Assembly (NCBI GenBank): GCA_900540885.1
Contig: UQHJ01000007.1
Span: forward strand, 1 to 62,847
Direction: 5' to 3'
Origin: an uncultured Prevotella sp.
GTDB taxonomy: Bacteria; Bacteroidota; Bacteroidia; Bacteroidales; Bacteroidaceae
Length of the DNA: 62,847 nt
The notes below the pieces were generated by a model that was given only the letters and a program-made list of their open reading frames with translations, made no database searches and was not told the origin of the DNA. How positions within the stretch are numbered: the stretch's first letter is position 1; every line of letters starts with the position of its first letter. A program made the position numbers and the translations under genes. Positions 1 through 7,335 of this stretch are shown here, one piece after another.

Positions 1-129
1 CTCAAGGCACAAGCCCCTCGTTCACTGCAAGGCGTTACGATCAAGCGCATCACCAAAGAGATGCGCCGCTTAGGGGTGCCTCGCCGCCACTTATGCGAAG
101 GGAATGTTTGGGGGGTGAAGAAAAGGTAA
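1..129 (+). CDS. 3' end of an unidentified gene (partial)
   Basis: An open frame enters from the left edge and stops at TAA 127-129, giving the last 42 residues of a basic protein (motifs RRLGVPRR and GNVWGVKKR). The tail vaguely resembles the C-termini of VirE/DUF3874-type proteins of Bacteroidetes mobile DNA, where a 'LGF.RRH...GNVY.V' ending is common, but that is recollection and not a tested match. It is convergent with the SNF2 helicase, and a strong hairpin separates the two. No start, domain or function can be assigned from this window. Confidence 0.5.
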   Translation, partial: LKAQAPRSLQGVTIKRITKEMRRLGVPRRHLCEGNVWGVKKR

Positions 130-133
130 AAGA

Positions 134-179
134 CTGAAGTTTCGGATTTAACAAGGGCGGGCTGAATCCGAAACTTCAG
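134..179. terminator. Perfect 15-bp hairpin between convergent genes
   Basis: The arm CTGAAGTTTCGGATT (134-148) is perfectly complementary to 165-179, with a 16-nt loop. It lies between the partial gene and the SNF2 helicase stop and could end transcription from both sides, although no long T-run follows. The 3' arm plus loop recurs almost unchanged at 37315-37344, so it is also part of a dispersed repeat and may be the tip of a mobile element. Confidence 0.55.
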
Positions 180-193
180 GTCATTACTGTTCC

Positions 194-3100
194 CTATCCA
201 AATATTTCTTTCAACTCCTTATTGCTCAACTTACCAATCCAGTTTTCACCCGTAGATACTGTCATTTCGGCAAGTGTACGCTTATTATTTATCATATCAT
301 TGATGCGCTCTTCAAAGGTGTTCTGAGTAATAAAACGATGTACCACCACATTCTTCTTCTGCCCAATACGATAAGCACGATCGGTAGCTTGCGCCTCCAC
401 CGCAGGGTTCCACCAAAGATCATAATGCACCACATGAGTTGCAGCAGTCAAGTTAAGACCTGTACCAGCAGCTTTCAGCGACAAGATAAACACACGGTCA
501 GAACGTTTATTTTGCTGAAATCTATCCACCATTTCTTTACGCTGCTTAATGCTGCATCCGCCATGTAAGAACATTGGCTGCACTCCTATTCTCTCTTCAA
601 TAAACCTTTGCAACATATCTCCCATTTCCTTAAACTGAGTGAAGACGAGCACCTTCTCTCCGCTCTCCACTATAGAATCAATCAAGTCAAGCAGCATCTC
701 TGTTTTTCCCGAAAGTGAAGGTACGAATTGGCCATCTTTCAAGTATTGCGTAGGATGGTTGCACACCTGCTTTAAAGCCAGCATCATCTGCAAAATAATT
801 CCCTGACGTTCAAAGAGTTGCTTATTGTCCGATTCGTCAAATCCCTCTATGACTTTCATGCTCTCTTCAAGCACTTTCTTGTATAAGGCCGCTTGTTGAG
901 GAGTAAGCATAGCAAACTCATCCTGTTCAATCTTGTCTGGTAAATCGTTGATGATAGTCTTGTCTGTTTTCAAACGACGCATCATCATAGGCGATGTTAT
1001 TCTCCGAAATCTATCGGCACAAGCCACATCGCCATAGTCTTGTATTGGATTGACATATTGCTCCTTGAACGACTTGATTGTGCCCAAATAACCTTTATTG
1101 GCAAAGTCCATGATGCTCCAATATTCAGTGAGGCGATTTTCTACAGGTGTTCCACTAATTGCGATATGCACATCAGCCTTAAGCGAACGCACGGCCTTAC
1201 TCTGAGCCGTATCATTATTTTTGATATTCTGAGCTTCATCTATCACTACTACCCGCCACTTCCGCTTTTTCAATAAGTCTACATCAGAACGCATCAATCC
1301 ATACGAAGTCAACAGAATGTCGTGAGAGAATTGATTCATATTGCGCTTAGCCCCATGATAGAGGAACACCGACAGTGAGGGAGCAAAACGTTGAAGTTCA
1401 GCCTGCCAGTTAGCCAGGAGTCCTGTTGGTGCTACAACCAATGCAGGCTTTTGTTCCAACTGATTTTCGTCTTTAAGCTTTTGTAAGAACGTTATCACCT
1501 GCAAAGTTTTTCCTAAACCCATATCATCAGCAAGGATACAGCCAAACCCAAGGCGCATATTGTGATACATCCACGCATATCCCCTCTCTTGATAAGGACG
1601 TAACTGAGCATTTATTCCTTTTGGCACAGGCACGTCTTTCAATGTAGTCCATTCCGCAATGAGTTTCTTCACTTCTGGCGTCAGTTCAACCTTTGCCCCC
1701 TTATACTCTCTGGCTAAAGCCACTTGCAACATCTTAGCAGGTGTCATTTCTCGCTGAGAAGCCAATGTTTTCTCCAACTTCCTCAAGTCATTTTCACTCA
1801 CATATATATAATTCTTCTTGAAACGGATCAAGCGATCAGCATGATCTACTAAACGCTCAAACGCTGTCACGTCTATAAGATCGTCGCCTACAGCAACTCG
1901 CCAGTCAAACTGCAACAATTGCTCCATACGTAAGAAAGACTTTCCGTCATTCTTATGAGCAGTAAGCCTAACACTCGGACGAGGCCTCAAAATTGTTTGT
2001 AACGACTTTGGCAACATCAACTTGATGCCGAGCAATTTCATTGCTGGCATTATCTCAAAGAAGAAATTCACAAAATCAGCGTTGCTAAGTCGCAAGGGTT
2101 GTTTTGCTCCATTTCCCAAGTAATCATCCAATCCCTTAACTAAAGAAGATAACAAAGACAAATCTTTAAGAATATTGAATCGTTCGACTACATACCCTTG
2201 TCTACTAAGTACATCACACAAGTTTACAGCCTCTGGATTTTGCACTTGTGTATTCTCTACCGCCATTTCCAAAAGGAAATCGTGTGCACCTTCTTCCTCT
2301 TCTCTCACCATCACGATTGGCTGCCATTGCATATCAGGTACTGACAAATAATCAAGCCAACTCTTGATACCTAACGGGACAGACTGTTCGCCTATACTCT
2401 TAAACGCAAATGATTCGCCAGAGAAAAACAATCGATACACCTTGTTATCCCAAGAAAGAGTCTTGGCTATACTGCACACCAAATTCGTTAAGAAGCAGGA
2501 CGTTATAAACCAAGCAGGACAAAGCGTAGCCATTACTCTTTTATGACCTAACTCTATACGAATGCTATCCTTTGCAAACAAAGAGTCCGCCTGTTTCAGC
2601 AATTTCGCCATCTGAGCGTCAGAAGAGATTGGAGTCCATAAGATGCTATAAGAGTGATTGATGTTTTCATAGATTTGAGGTTTTGCATTTCCACGCATCA
2701 GTAGATGCAGAGCCATCAGATAGCACGTTCGCAAAGCAAGTACAGAATCTGAGCTATTATTCAAATCTTCACTGGCGATAGTATCTAAGAGGTATATTAG
2801 TTCTTGTATATCCGTCTTCGTCTTATCTGACGACGAGGCGGTAAACTTCATACCATCCTGCATAACGATAACGATGTTCTGAGATGACTTCAACAAAGTT
2901 TGATTCATTGATACATTTTTGAAAACATCGGCTATGCTTATCTTTTTAGTAAGCAATCGTTCTGCTTGTCGCTTTATCCTGCCTAAATTTTCCGTGTATA
3001 GTTTCAAGAAATTACCTTCCTTATAAAATGCAGGTTCATCTGGCAATATGCGCACCAAGGCACTCCCTAATTTTGGCATTTTACTGAAATCCAGCATTTC

Positions 3101-3715
3101 TGTCACTGCAGGCTTTTCCTTTTCATTAATAACGGAAGGTAATACCAAGGACATTGCATCTTGCCACTTAGGTATCGTAATAGTCCTCTCCTCATCTACA
3201 CCAATACCGCGCTGTCTCAATTCCTTCAAAATGTCCACGCCATGAAGTTGGAACACCAAAAACGGATTATTATCAATCTCCAAGCCTACCATATAGACAA
3301 CGGCAGCAATATGTTTACAAGGCACAGCCCAATCTGGACAACTGCAATACATATCAATATCGTGCCATGAAGTAGGAAAGACTTCAAGTTTTGCTTCCTT
3401 TGCAATATCAAGTACTGCAGGAGATAGATTCATATTGAGCAACTGTGGCACAACGGACAAATTCGCCAATATACCATCTATCAATCGACTTATCTCTGCT
3501 TGGCTAAACTTTTTGACAGTCATTGTAACCGTGTAAGGTTTCACTCTACTGCCTTGCACCTTAGCTAATATTTTATTACCCTCAAAGACAACGCTCTTAA
3601 CAGAACCGTTGCGGGCATAGCGAGCACCACGCGGAATACGATTGGAATAATCTATATGTGAGAGAGCTTGCAGCCAAGCATTTCCCCACCATGTCTTACA
3701 AAATTCTCTTGCCAT
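194..3715 (-). CDS. SNF2-family helicase with SWIM zinc finger
   Basis: This is a 1173-residue protein. A SWIM-type zinc-binding motif (CxCx...CxH: CSCPDWAVPCKH) sits near residues 122-135, and the C-terminal half is a complete SNF2 ATPase. Walker A is in DDMGLGKT near residue 728, the DEAQ box (VVVIDEAQN) near 825, and the helicase C-terminal half includes 'SLKAAGTGLNLT' and 'ATDRAYRIGQ'. Proteins of this layout (SWIM, then SNF2_N, then Helicase_C) are common in Bacteroidetes and are thought to remodel DNA-protein complexes; the physiological role is unknown. The ATG at 3713-3715 is the first in frame, and no gene lies close upstream. The gene is intact and monocistronic. Confidence 0.93.
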   Translation of the reverse strand: MAREFCKTWWGNAWLQALSHIDYSNRIPRGARYARNGSVKSVVFEGNKILAKVQGSRVKPYTVTMTVKKFSQAEISRLIDGILANLSVVPQLLNMNLSPAVLDIAKEAKLEVFPTSWHDIDMYCSCPDWAVPCKHIAAVVYMVGLEIDNNPFLVFQLHGVDILKELRQRGIGVDEERTITIPKWQDAMSLVLPSVINEKEKPAVTEMLDFSKMPKLGSALVRILPDEPAFYKEGNFLKLYTENLGRIKRQAERLLTKKISIADVFKNVSMNQTLLKSSQNIVIVMQDGMKFTASSSDKTKTDIQELIYLLDTIASEDLNNSSDSVLALRTCYLMALHLLMRGNAKPQIYENINHSYSILWTPISSDAQMAKLLKQADSLFAKDSIRIELGHKRVMATLCPAWFITSCFLTNLVCSIAKTLSWDNKVYRLFFSGESFAFKSIGEQSVPLGIKSWLDYLSVPDMQWQPIVMVREEEEGAHDFLLEMAVENTQVQNPEAVNLCDVLSRQGYVVERFNILKDLSLLSSLVKGLDDYLGNGAKQPLRLSNADFVNFFFEIMPAMKLLGIKLMLPKSLQTILRPRPSVRLTAHKNDGKSFLRMEQLLQFDWRVAVGDDLIDVTAFERLVDHADRLIRFKKNYIYVSENDLRKLEKTLASQREMTPAKMLQVALAREYKGAKVELTPEVKKLIAEWTTLKDVPVPKGINAQLRPYQERGYAWMYHNMRLGFGCILADDMGLGKTLQVITFLQKLKDENQLEQKPALVVAPTGLLANWQAELQRFAPSLSVFLYHGAKRNMNQFSHDILLTSYGLMRSDVDLLKKRKWRVVVIDEAQNIKNNDTAQSKAVRSLKADVHIAISGTPVENRLTEYWSIMDFANKGYLGTIKSFKEQYVNPIQDYGDVACADRFRRITSPMMMRRLKTDKTIINDLPDKIEQDEFAMLTPQQAALYKKVLEESMKVIEGFDESDNKQLFERQGIILQMMLALKQVCNHPTQYLKDGQFVPSLSGKTEMLLDLIDSIVESGEKVLVFTQFKEMGDMLQRFIEERIGVQPMFLHGGCSIKQRKEMVDRFQQNKRSDRVFILSLKAAGTGLNLTAATHVVHYDLWWNPAVEAQATDRAYRIGQKKNVVVHRFITQNTFEERINDMINNKRTLAEMTVSTGENWIGKLSNKELKEIFG

Positions 3716-4571
3716 TATTCATAACTTGTTATTGACGTAAATTGCAGCTCATCTAAATCTGAAATTAAGATGAGAATTTTCAATCACATGCCCACGAGAT
3801 AAAAAAGATTCCTCAACAAAATGTAAAATCAAGCCCGCTTCAGTTTTCTATTGGCAAATGTTGCCAAAATCCCGTATATTTGTGGAAAAACAGGCTCTAA
3901 CGCCTAATAAATTAAATGCTTATGAAAACTGTAGCTGGGATTGATGTGTACAAATGAACCCCAAAAGTCTGTTGCTAAAGATTGTACTCAGTTTGCATAG
4001 TGCAAGCTGTAACAATAAGTTTCCATTGCAAGGCTATCAAGTTTCTGGTAGCTCGACTCCGTTCTCTGAAATTAGCCAAAGCCTTAGATTCTTGTGGATG
4101 CCCACGTATAGCTTTGAGCTAGAAGAGAAAAATACCTTTTTACATACGTGTCGTCTCTTCAATTTTGGAGAGACTGGATGTTTGCGCTGTATAGAAAACT
4201 AATATTGGGGTTTCGTATGTTACTTAGGATACTTATAATCCTTTTTTAGAGAAAACTTGAGAATGTATAATTCGATACAACATGTGGATGTTGCTGATAG
4301 TTAAGTTTTTATCTTTTAAACGGTACAACTACCCTTTTTACAAGTGCAGAGAAAATGAATAACAAATGTAATATGCTTATTATCAGTCTGTTAGAGATGA
4401 AGTTGTACTATTTCCTTTTAGCCTTTTTTGTAAGATTCTGGAAACAGATGCAATGCATTGTTTCTCAGCCTCTTCCGTTTTTTGTGTTACAGACACGCTT
4501 ATTATGGGGAGTAAAAATACGGCTTAATCTTGGAATATAGGTGAAATAAAATGCTAAATAATTATAAAATT
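3716..4571. other. Gene-poor stretch with a possible IS110 N-terminal relic
   Basis: No convincing gene is present in this AT-rich region. At 3922-3957 a short frame reads MKTVAGIDVYK then stops. This is the characteristic start of IS110-type (DEDD) transposases (MK.V.GIDV.K), and it follows a TATATTTG box at about 3878-3885. The downstream sequence did not give a recognisable transposase continuation in any frame, so at most the first eleven codons survive. ORFs of 82 and 61 codons at 3954-4202 and 4355-4540 have no visible domain or signal and are not called as genes. Confidence 0.3.
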
Positions 4572-4617
4572 GCGACAAAGATAGTCTATTCTTAAATAGT
4601 TATCATTATCTTTGCGC
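4572..4617. promoter_or_regulatory. Palindromic, apparently bidirectional promoter/operator
   Basis: Two Bacteroidetes -7 boxes face away from each other: TATCTTTG at 4607-4614 on plus, and the same box on minus at 4576-4583. They form the arms of an imperfect inverted repeat (GCGACAAAGATA versus TATCTTTGCGC), and a second small dyad CTATTCTTAAATAG lies between them at 4586-4599. The plus box is about 25 bases before the HTH gene. A symmetric site in front of a small HTH gene next to a methylase is what a controller-protein operator would look like. Regulation by the HTH protein is inferred. Confidence 0.5.
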
Positions 4618-4638
4618 TGAACGCAATAAAAAAGATTA

Positions 4639-4860
4639 ATGATGAAAGATATAAATCGCATAAAAGTCGTGTTGGTAGAGAAAAAGCGGACAAGCAAATG
4701 GTTGTCTGAGCAGTTAGGAAAAGATCCTGCAACTATCTCCAAATGGTGTACTAATACCTCACAACCAGATTTAGTAACATTGACAAAGGTAGCATCTCTA
4801 TTGGATGTTGATGTTCGTCAGCTTATCAATAAAACAAAAAGTAATACCGCTGATGATTGA
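4639..4860 (+). CDS. Small XRE-type helix-turn-helix regulator
   Basis: This is a 73-residue protein consisting almost entirely of one HTH_XRE domain. It has a scissor helix (WLSEQLGKDPATISKW) near residues 22-37, and the C-terminal part (LVTLTKVASLLDVDVRQLI) is typical of short phage-like or controller repressors. The next gene, 26 bp downstream, is a DNA adenine methylase fragment; HTH plus Dam is a common arrangement of type II restriction-modification operons in Bacteroidetes. The promoter immediately upstream is palindromic, which suggests autoregulation. Start at ATG 4639 or 4642; either is possible. Confidence 0.8.
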   Translation: MMKDINRIKVVLVEKKRTSKWLSEQLGKDPATISKWCTNTSQPDLVTLTKVASLLDVDVRQLINKTKSNTADD

Positions 4861-4886
4861 AAATCATTAGCATAAAATGACTAATA

Positions 4887-5201
4887 ATGAATTCTAAAGC
4901 AAAACCATTCATCAAATGGGTTGGTGGTAAAGGACAACTCATTGAACAACTGGAACAAAAGCTTCCGGCTGACTTTGATAATTGGGAAAATGCGACATAT
5001 ATAGAACCATTCGTTGGCAGTGGTGCTATGTTATTTTACATGCTGCAACAGCATCCTAATATCAAACGTGCAGTAATCAACGACATCAATTCGGACTTGA
5101 TTACTTGTTACCGAACTGTACGTGACAATGTAGAGCGACTGAATCCTTCTTTGCGTGACATACAAGCAGAATATTACGCTTTGCCAGACATGGAAGTCTA
5201 A
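4887..5201 (+). pseudogene. DNA adenine methylase (Dam/M.DpnIIA-like), 3' truncated
   Basis: The first 104 residues are a clear class D12 N6-adenine methyltransferase. The S-adenosylmethionine-side motif KPFIKWVGGKGQL lies at residues 6-18 and EPFVGSGAMLF near 41-51. The frame then stops after 'YYALPDMEV', whereas family members usually run to 260-300 residues. The lost part includes the catalytic DPPY motif, so the product should be inactive. No restriction endonuclease follows; a glycosyltransferase begins 10 bp later. The simplest reading is that a deletion removed the methylase 3' half and any partner nuclease. Confidence 0.85.
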
Positions 5202-5211
5202 AAGTCAAGTT

Positions 5212-6270
5212 ATGAAAGCTAATAAAGTTGATATTATCATTCCCGTTTATAACGTAGAACCGTATTTACGACGTTGTCTGAACAGCATGCTTGCTCAGAC
5301 ATATACGCATTGGCGTGCCATCTGTGTGGACGATGGTTCTACTGACGGAAGCCCTGCCATACTTGACGAATATGCAGCTAAAGACTCGCGTTTCAAGGTA
5401 ATTCATCAGGAAAATGGCGGATTGTCGCATGCCCGCAATGAGGGGTTGGCTGTTGCTGATGCCGAATACGTTATGTTTGTAGACTCCGATGACTTTATAC
5501 ATCCGCAGACTTTGGAGTTAGCAGTAGGTTTGATTGAGCGTGACGATACTGATATGGTGAGCTGGTATCGAGACTCTTTCTACAGAAACGTACAACTTAA
5601 ACTGATGCGTAGGTTTAAAGTAAATACTGACAAAGCAGGCGCTTGGCGTTCGCCTTTCAAATACAGGCTTGGCAGAATAAAGACAGTCGTGACGGACGAC
5701 GCATTGAAATATGCTTCCGACTGGAATCAACCTGAACAGAAGTTTGCTATAAAGCATTGTTTTGTGTGGCGTCATCTGTTCAAGCGTTCACTTATAAAGG
5801 ATGTGAAGTTTATAAAGGGAATGAAGTATGAGGACATTCCTTGGTGGTCGGAACTATTGATGAAACCAATTAAAACGACTGTAACGCAGTTGCCACTGTA
5901 TTATTATTATGTCAACCGTAAGTCCATATCAAAGTCGATTAATGAATTGGAACGTCTTGAGACGTTATTGAACGGACTCTCTCTAATTCAGAAAATGTAT
6001 CAGGACAATGGTGATATGGAACGTTTGCAGATGTGGAGCCATAACATTAAGTGGGCTATTCTGGTTAGGGGAACCAAAGCTTTGGCAAGAATAATGGTCA
6101 GTCCTGATGCCGACAAACTTGTGCATTACATCTCAGATATGGTAAAAACAGGATTGTTTGACGTTTATGTGATACGTAGCGCAGATGACCCTTCTTTTCG
6201 GCAAGAGCCACATAAGAGTATACGCTTCGCTGTACGTCGTCAGCTGCACGAACATGGTGCGGTACCATAG
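5212..6270 (+). CDS. GT2 glycosyltransferase, C-terminus altered by a junction
   Basis: This is a 352-residue GT-A enzyme. It starts with VDIIIPVYNVEPYLRRCL, has the donor-binding DDGSTDGS near residue 37 and the metal-binding DSDD near 87, then a GT2 C-terminal region. It would transfer a sugar from a nucleotide donor during surface glycan synthesis at the cytoplasmic face. An upstream in-frame ATG at 5155 lies inside the methylase remnant, so ATG 5212 is preferred. From about residue 317 (nt 6160) the frame reads through the antisense of the Stealth gene, so the last 36 residues are probably not native. The catalytic domain is intact and activity is possible. Confidence 0.8.
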   Translation: MKANKVDIIIPVYNVEPYLRRCLNSMLAQTYTHWRAICVDDGSTDGSPAILDEYAAKDSRFKVIHQENGGLSHARNEGLAVADAEYVMFVDSDDFIHPQTLELAVGLIERDDTDMVSWYRDSFYRNVQLKLMRRFKVNTDKAGAWRSPFKYRLGRIKTVVTDDALKYASDWNQPEQKFAIKHCFVWRHLFKRSLIKDVKFIKGMKYEDIPWWSELLMKPIKTTVTQLPLYYYYVNRKSISKSINELERLETLLNGLSLIQKMYQDNGDMERLQMWSHNIKWAILVRGTKALARIMVSPDADKLVHYISDMVKTGLFDVYVIRSADDPSFRQEPHKSIRFAVRRQLHEHGAVP

Positions 6271-6922
6271 GACTGAACTCCTTCTCAAACTTACGGTTTG
6301 TGAATGTTATGGTGCTCTTCAGATACGAGTCGATGTTGTGATGAGGCTTGCATCCGTAGTAAGTGCCGTAGTATTTCTCTACAAGTTCGGCTGCATTTCT
6401 TATAATCTTAAGATACATGCTCAATGGTTTGCCCTTAACATTGTCTCTAAACCATAGCGCCAGCTTTCGGAAAGGTTTGCGGTTCATATACAGTATAGGC
6501 AGTCCGTCGGCTGCGAAGAATGTAGCCGGAGTGATGGGCTGGTTTATATACATGTCGTCGTTGGAGAAGAGGAAATGCTCCGATAAGCCTGGTATCTTGT
6601 CGAGATAGTGCTCTATCAATGTCGAGTTGAAGCAAGGCAGACTCTCGGCAGGCATTATCTCCTTGTGGTCAACCACTTGAATCTTGGGATTTTCAGTGTT
6701 GAGCCATTCGGGCTCTTGGTCGTCTGTCACGATGAATATCTTGCGTATCCAAGGCGCATACATCTCTATAGAGCGCAGACTGTATTTCAGTTCGCCGCTG
6801 TCAGCATAGCGTCCTTTGCAGTTTTCTTGTCGTTCTGTGGGTCGTCCGATGCACGCGTCGCGCTTAGCTTGCCACTTCGGGTCGTTGCCGTTGACCCATA
6901 GATATACCAAGTCTATATCCAT
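6098..6922 (-). CDS. Stealth-type polysaccharide phosphotransferase, 3' end altered
   Basis: This is a 274-residue protein with the Stealth family signature. CR1 begins IDLVYLWVNGNDPKW at residue 3, and CR2 contains SLRSIEMYAPWI and IVTDDQEPEWL, then FLFSNDDMYI, followed by a PHHVRAADD region. Stealth proteins transfer hexose-1-phosphate to build phosphodiester-linked capsular glycans. Recognisable family sequence ends at about residue 253 (nt 6164), and the remaining 21 residues come from the antisense of the GT2 gene. The CR4-like C-terminus seems to be missing. The start lies 13 bp after the preceding glycosyltransferase fragment on the same strand. Function after truncation is uncertain. 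Confidence 0.75.
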   Translation of the reverse strand: MDIDLVYLWVNGNDPKWQAKRDACIGRPTERQENCKGRYADSGELKYSLRSIEMYAPWIRKIFIVTDDQEPEWLNTENPKIQVVDHKEIMPAESLPCFNSTLIEHYLDKIPGLSEHFLFSNDDMYINQPITPATFFAADGLPILYMNRKPFRKLALWFRDNVKGKPLSMYLKIIRNAAELVEKYYGTYYGCKPHHNIDSYLKSTITFTNRKFEKEFSPMVPHHVRAADDVQRSVYSYVALAEKKGHLRYVSHKRQTILFLPYLRCNAQVCRHQD

Positions 6923-6934
6923 ATTGATGTTTCT

Positions 6935-7222
6935 TTACTGATTTTCTACAATGTGTTTTATATCCGGGTAGTGTTCGCATACAGCGTTAAACGCCTTCAC
7001 GTTGCGGTCGACACCAGCCTTGAAGTTGCTCGTTTTGAGTGAGAGTTCCTTCGGTTTGCCGAGTCCGCGCGGCTTGTTGCGTCCGAACGGTACTGGAATG
7101 ACGGGATAACTTACGGCATAATGGTTGATGCGTATAATGTCTTGCTGCGGTGTTCGTTGTCTGAAGTTACGGGTGATGGGGTTGCCATGCGAGTCGGCAG
7201 CCTTCCCTTTGATTATAACCAA
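6935..7222 (-). pseudogene. C-terminal fragment of a GT92-like glycosyltransferase
   Basis: This is a 95-codon frame. The segment GNPITRNFRQRTPQQDIIRINHYAV looks like the end of GT92/DUF23-type glycosyltransferases, which close with an 'INHY..KS' motif. There is no nucleotide-binding or DxD region, so the N-terminal two thirds are absent; the sequence upstream of nt 7222 is the UvrD-operon terminator. The frame lies directly before the Stealth gene and probably belonged to the same polysaccharide locus. The family assignment is tentative; that it is a fragment is more certain. Confidence 0.5.
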
Positions 7223-7228
7223 TAGTAA

Positions 7229-7261
7229 GGCTAAAAAGAAAGGTGCTCATTTTGAACACCT
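7229..7261 (-). terminator. Rho-independent terminator of the uvrD operon
   Basis: On the minus strand AGGTGTTCAAAATGAGCACCT forms a hairpin (7241-7261, one mismatch) followed by TTTCTTTTT (7232-7240). It lies about 75 bp past the UvrD stop codon, in the right orientation to end that transcript before the glycosyltransferase fragment. Confidence 0.7.
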
Positions 7262-7335
7262 TAACTATCATTTGTTGTCGATATTAATCATTGTTTATCA
7301 CGACTTATTTCCCACTTTAGAATGTTTGTAACGTT

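Noticed and set aside
4355..4540. 61-codon plus-strand ORF as a small membrane protein
   Set aside because: The hydrophobic stretch comes from T-rich DNA; there is no promoter, no neighbouring partner and no recognisable conserved pattern.
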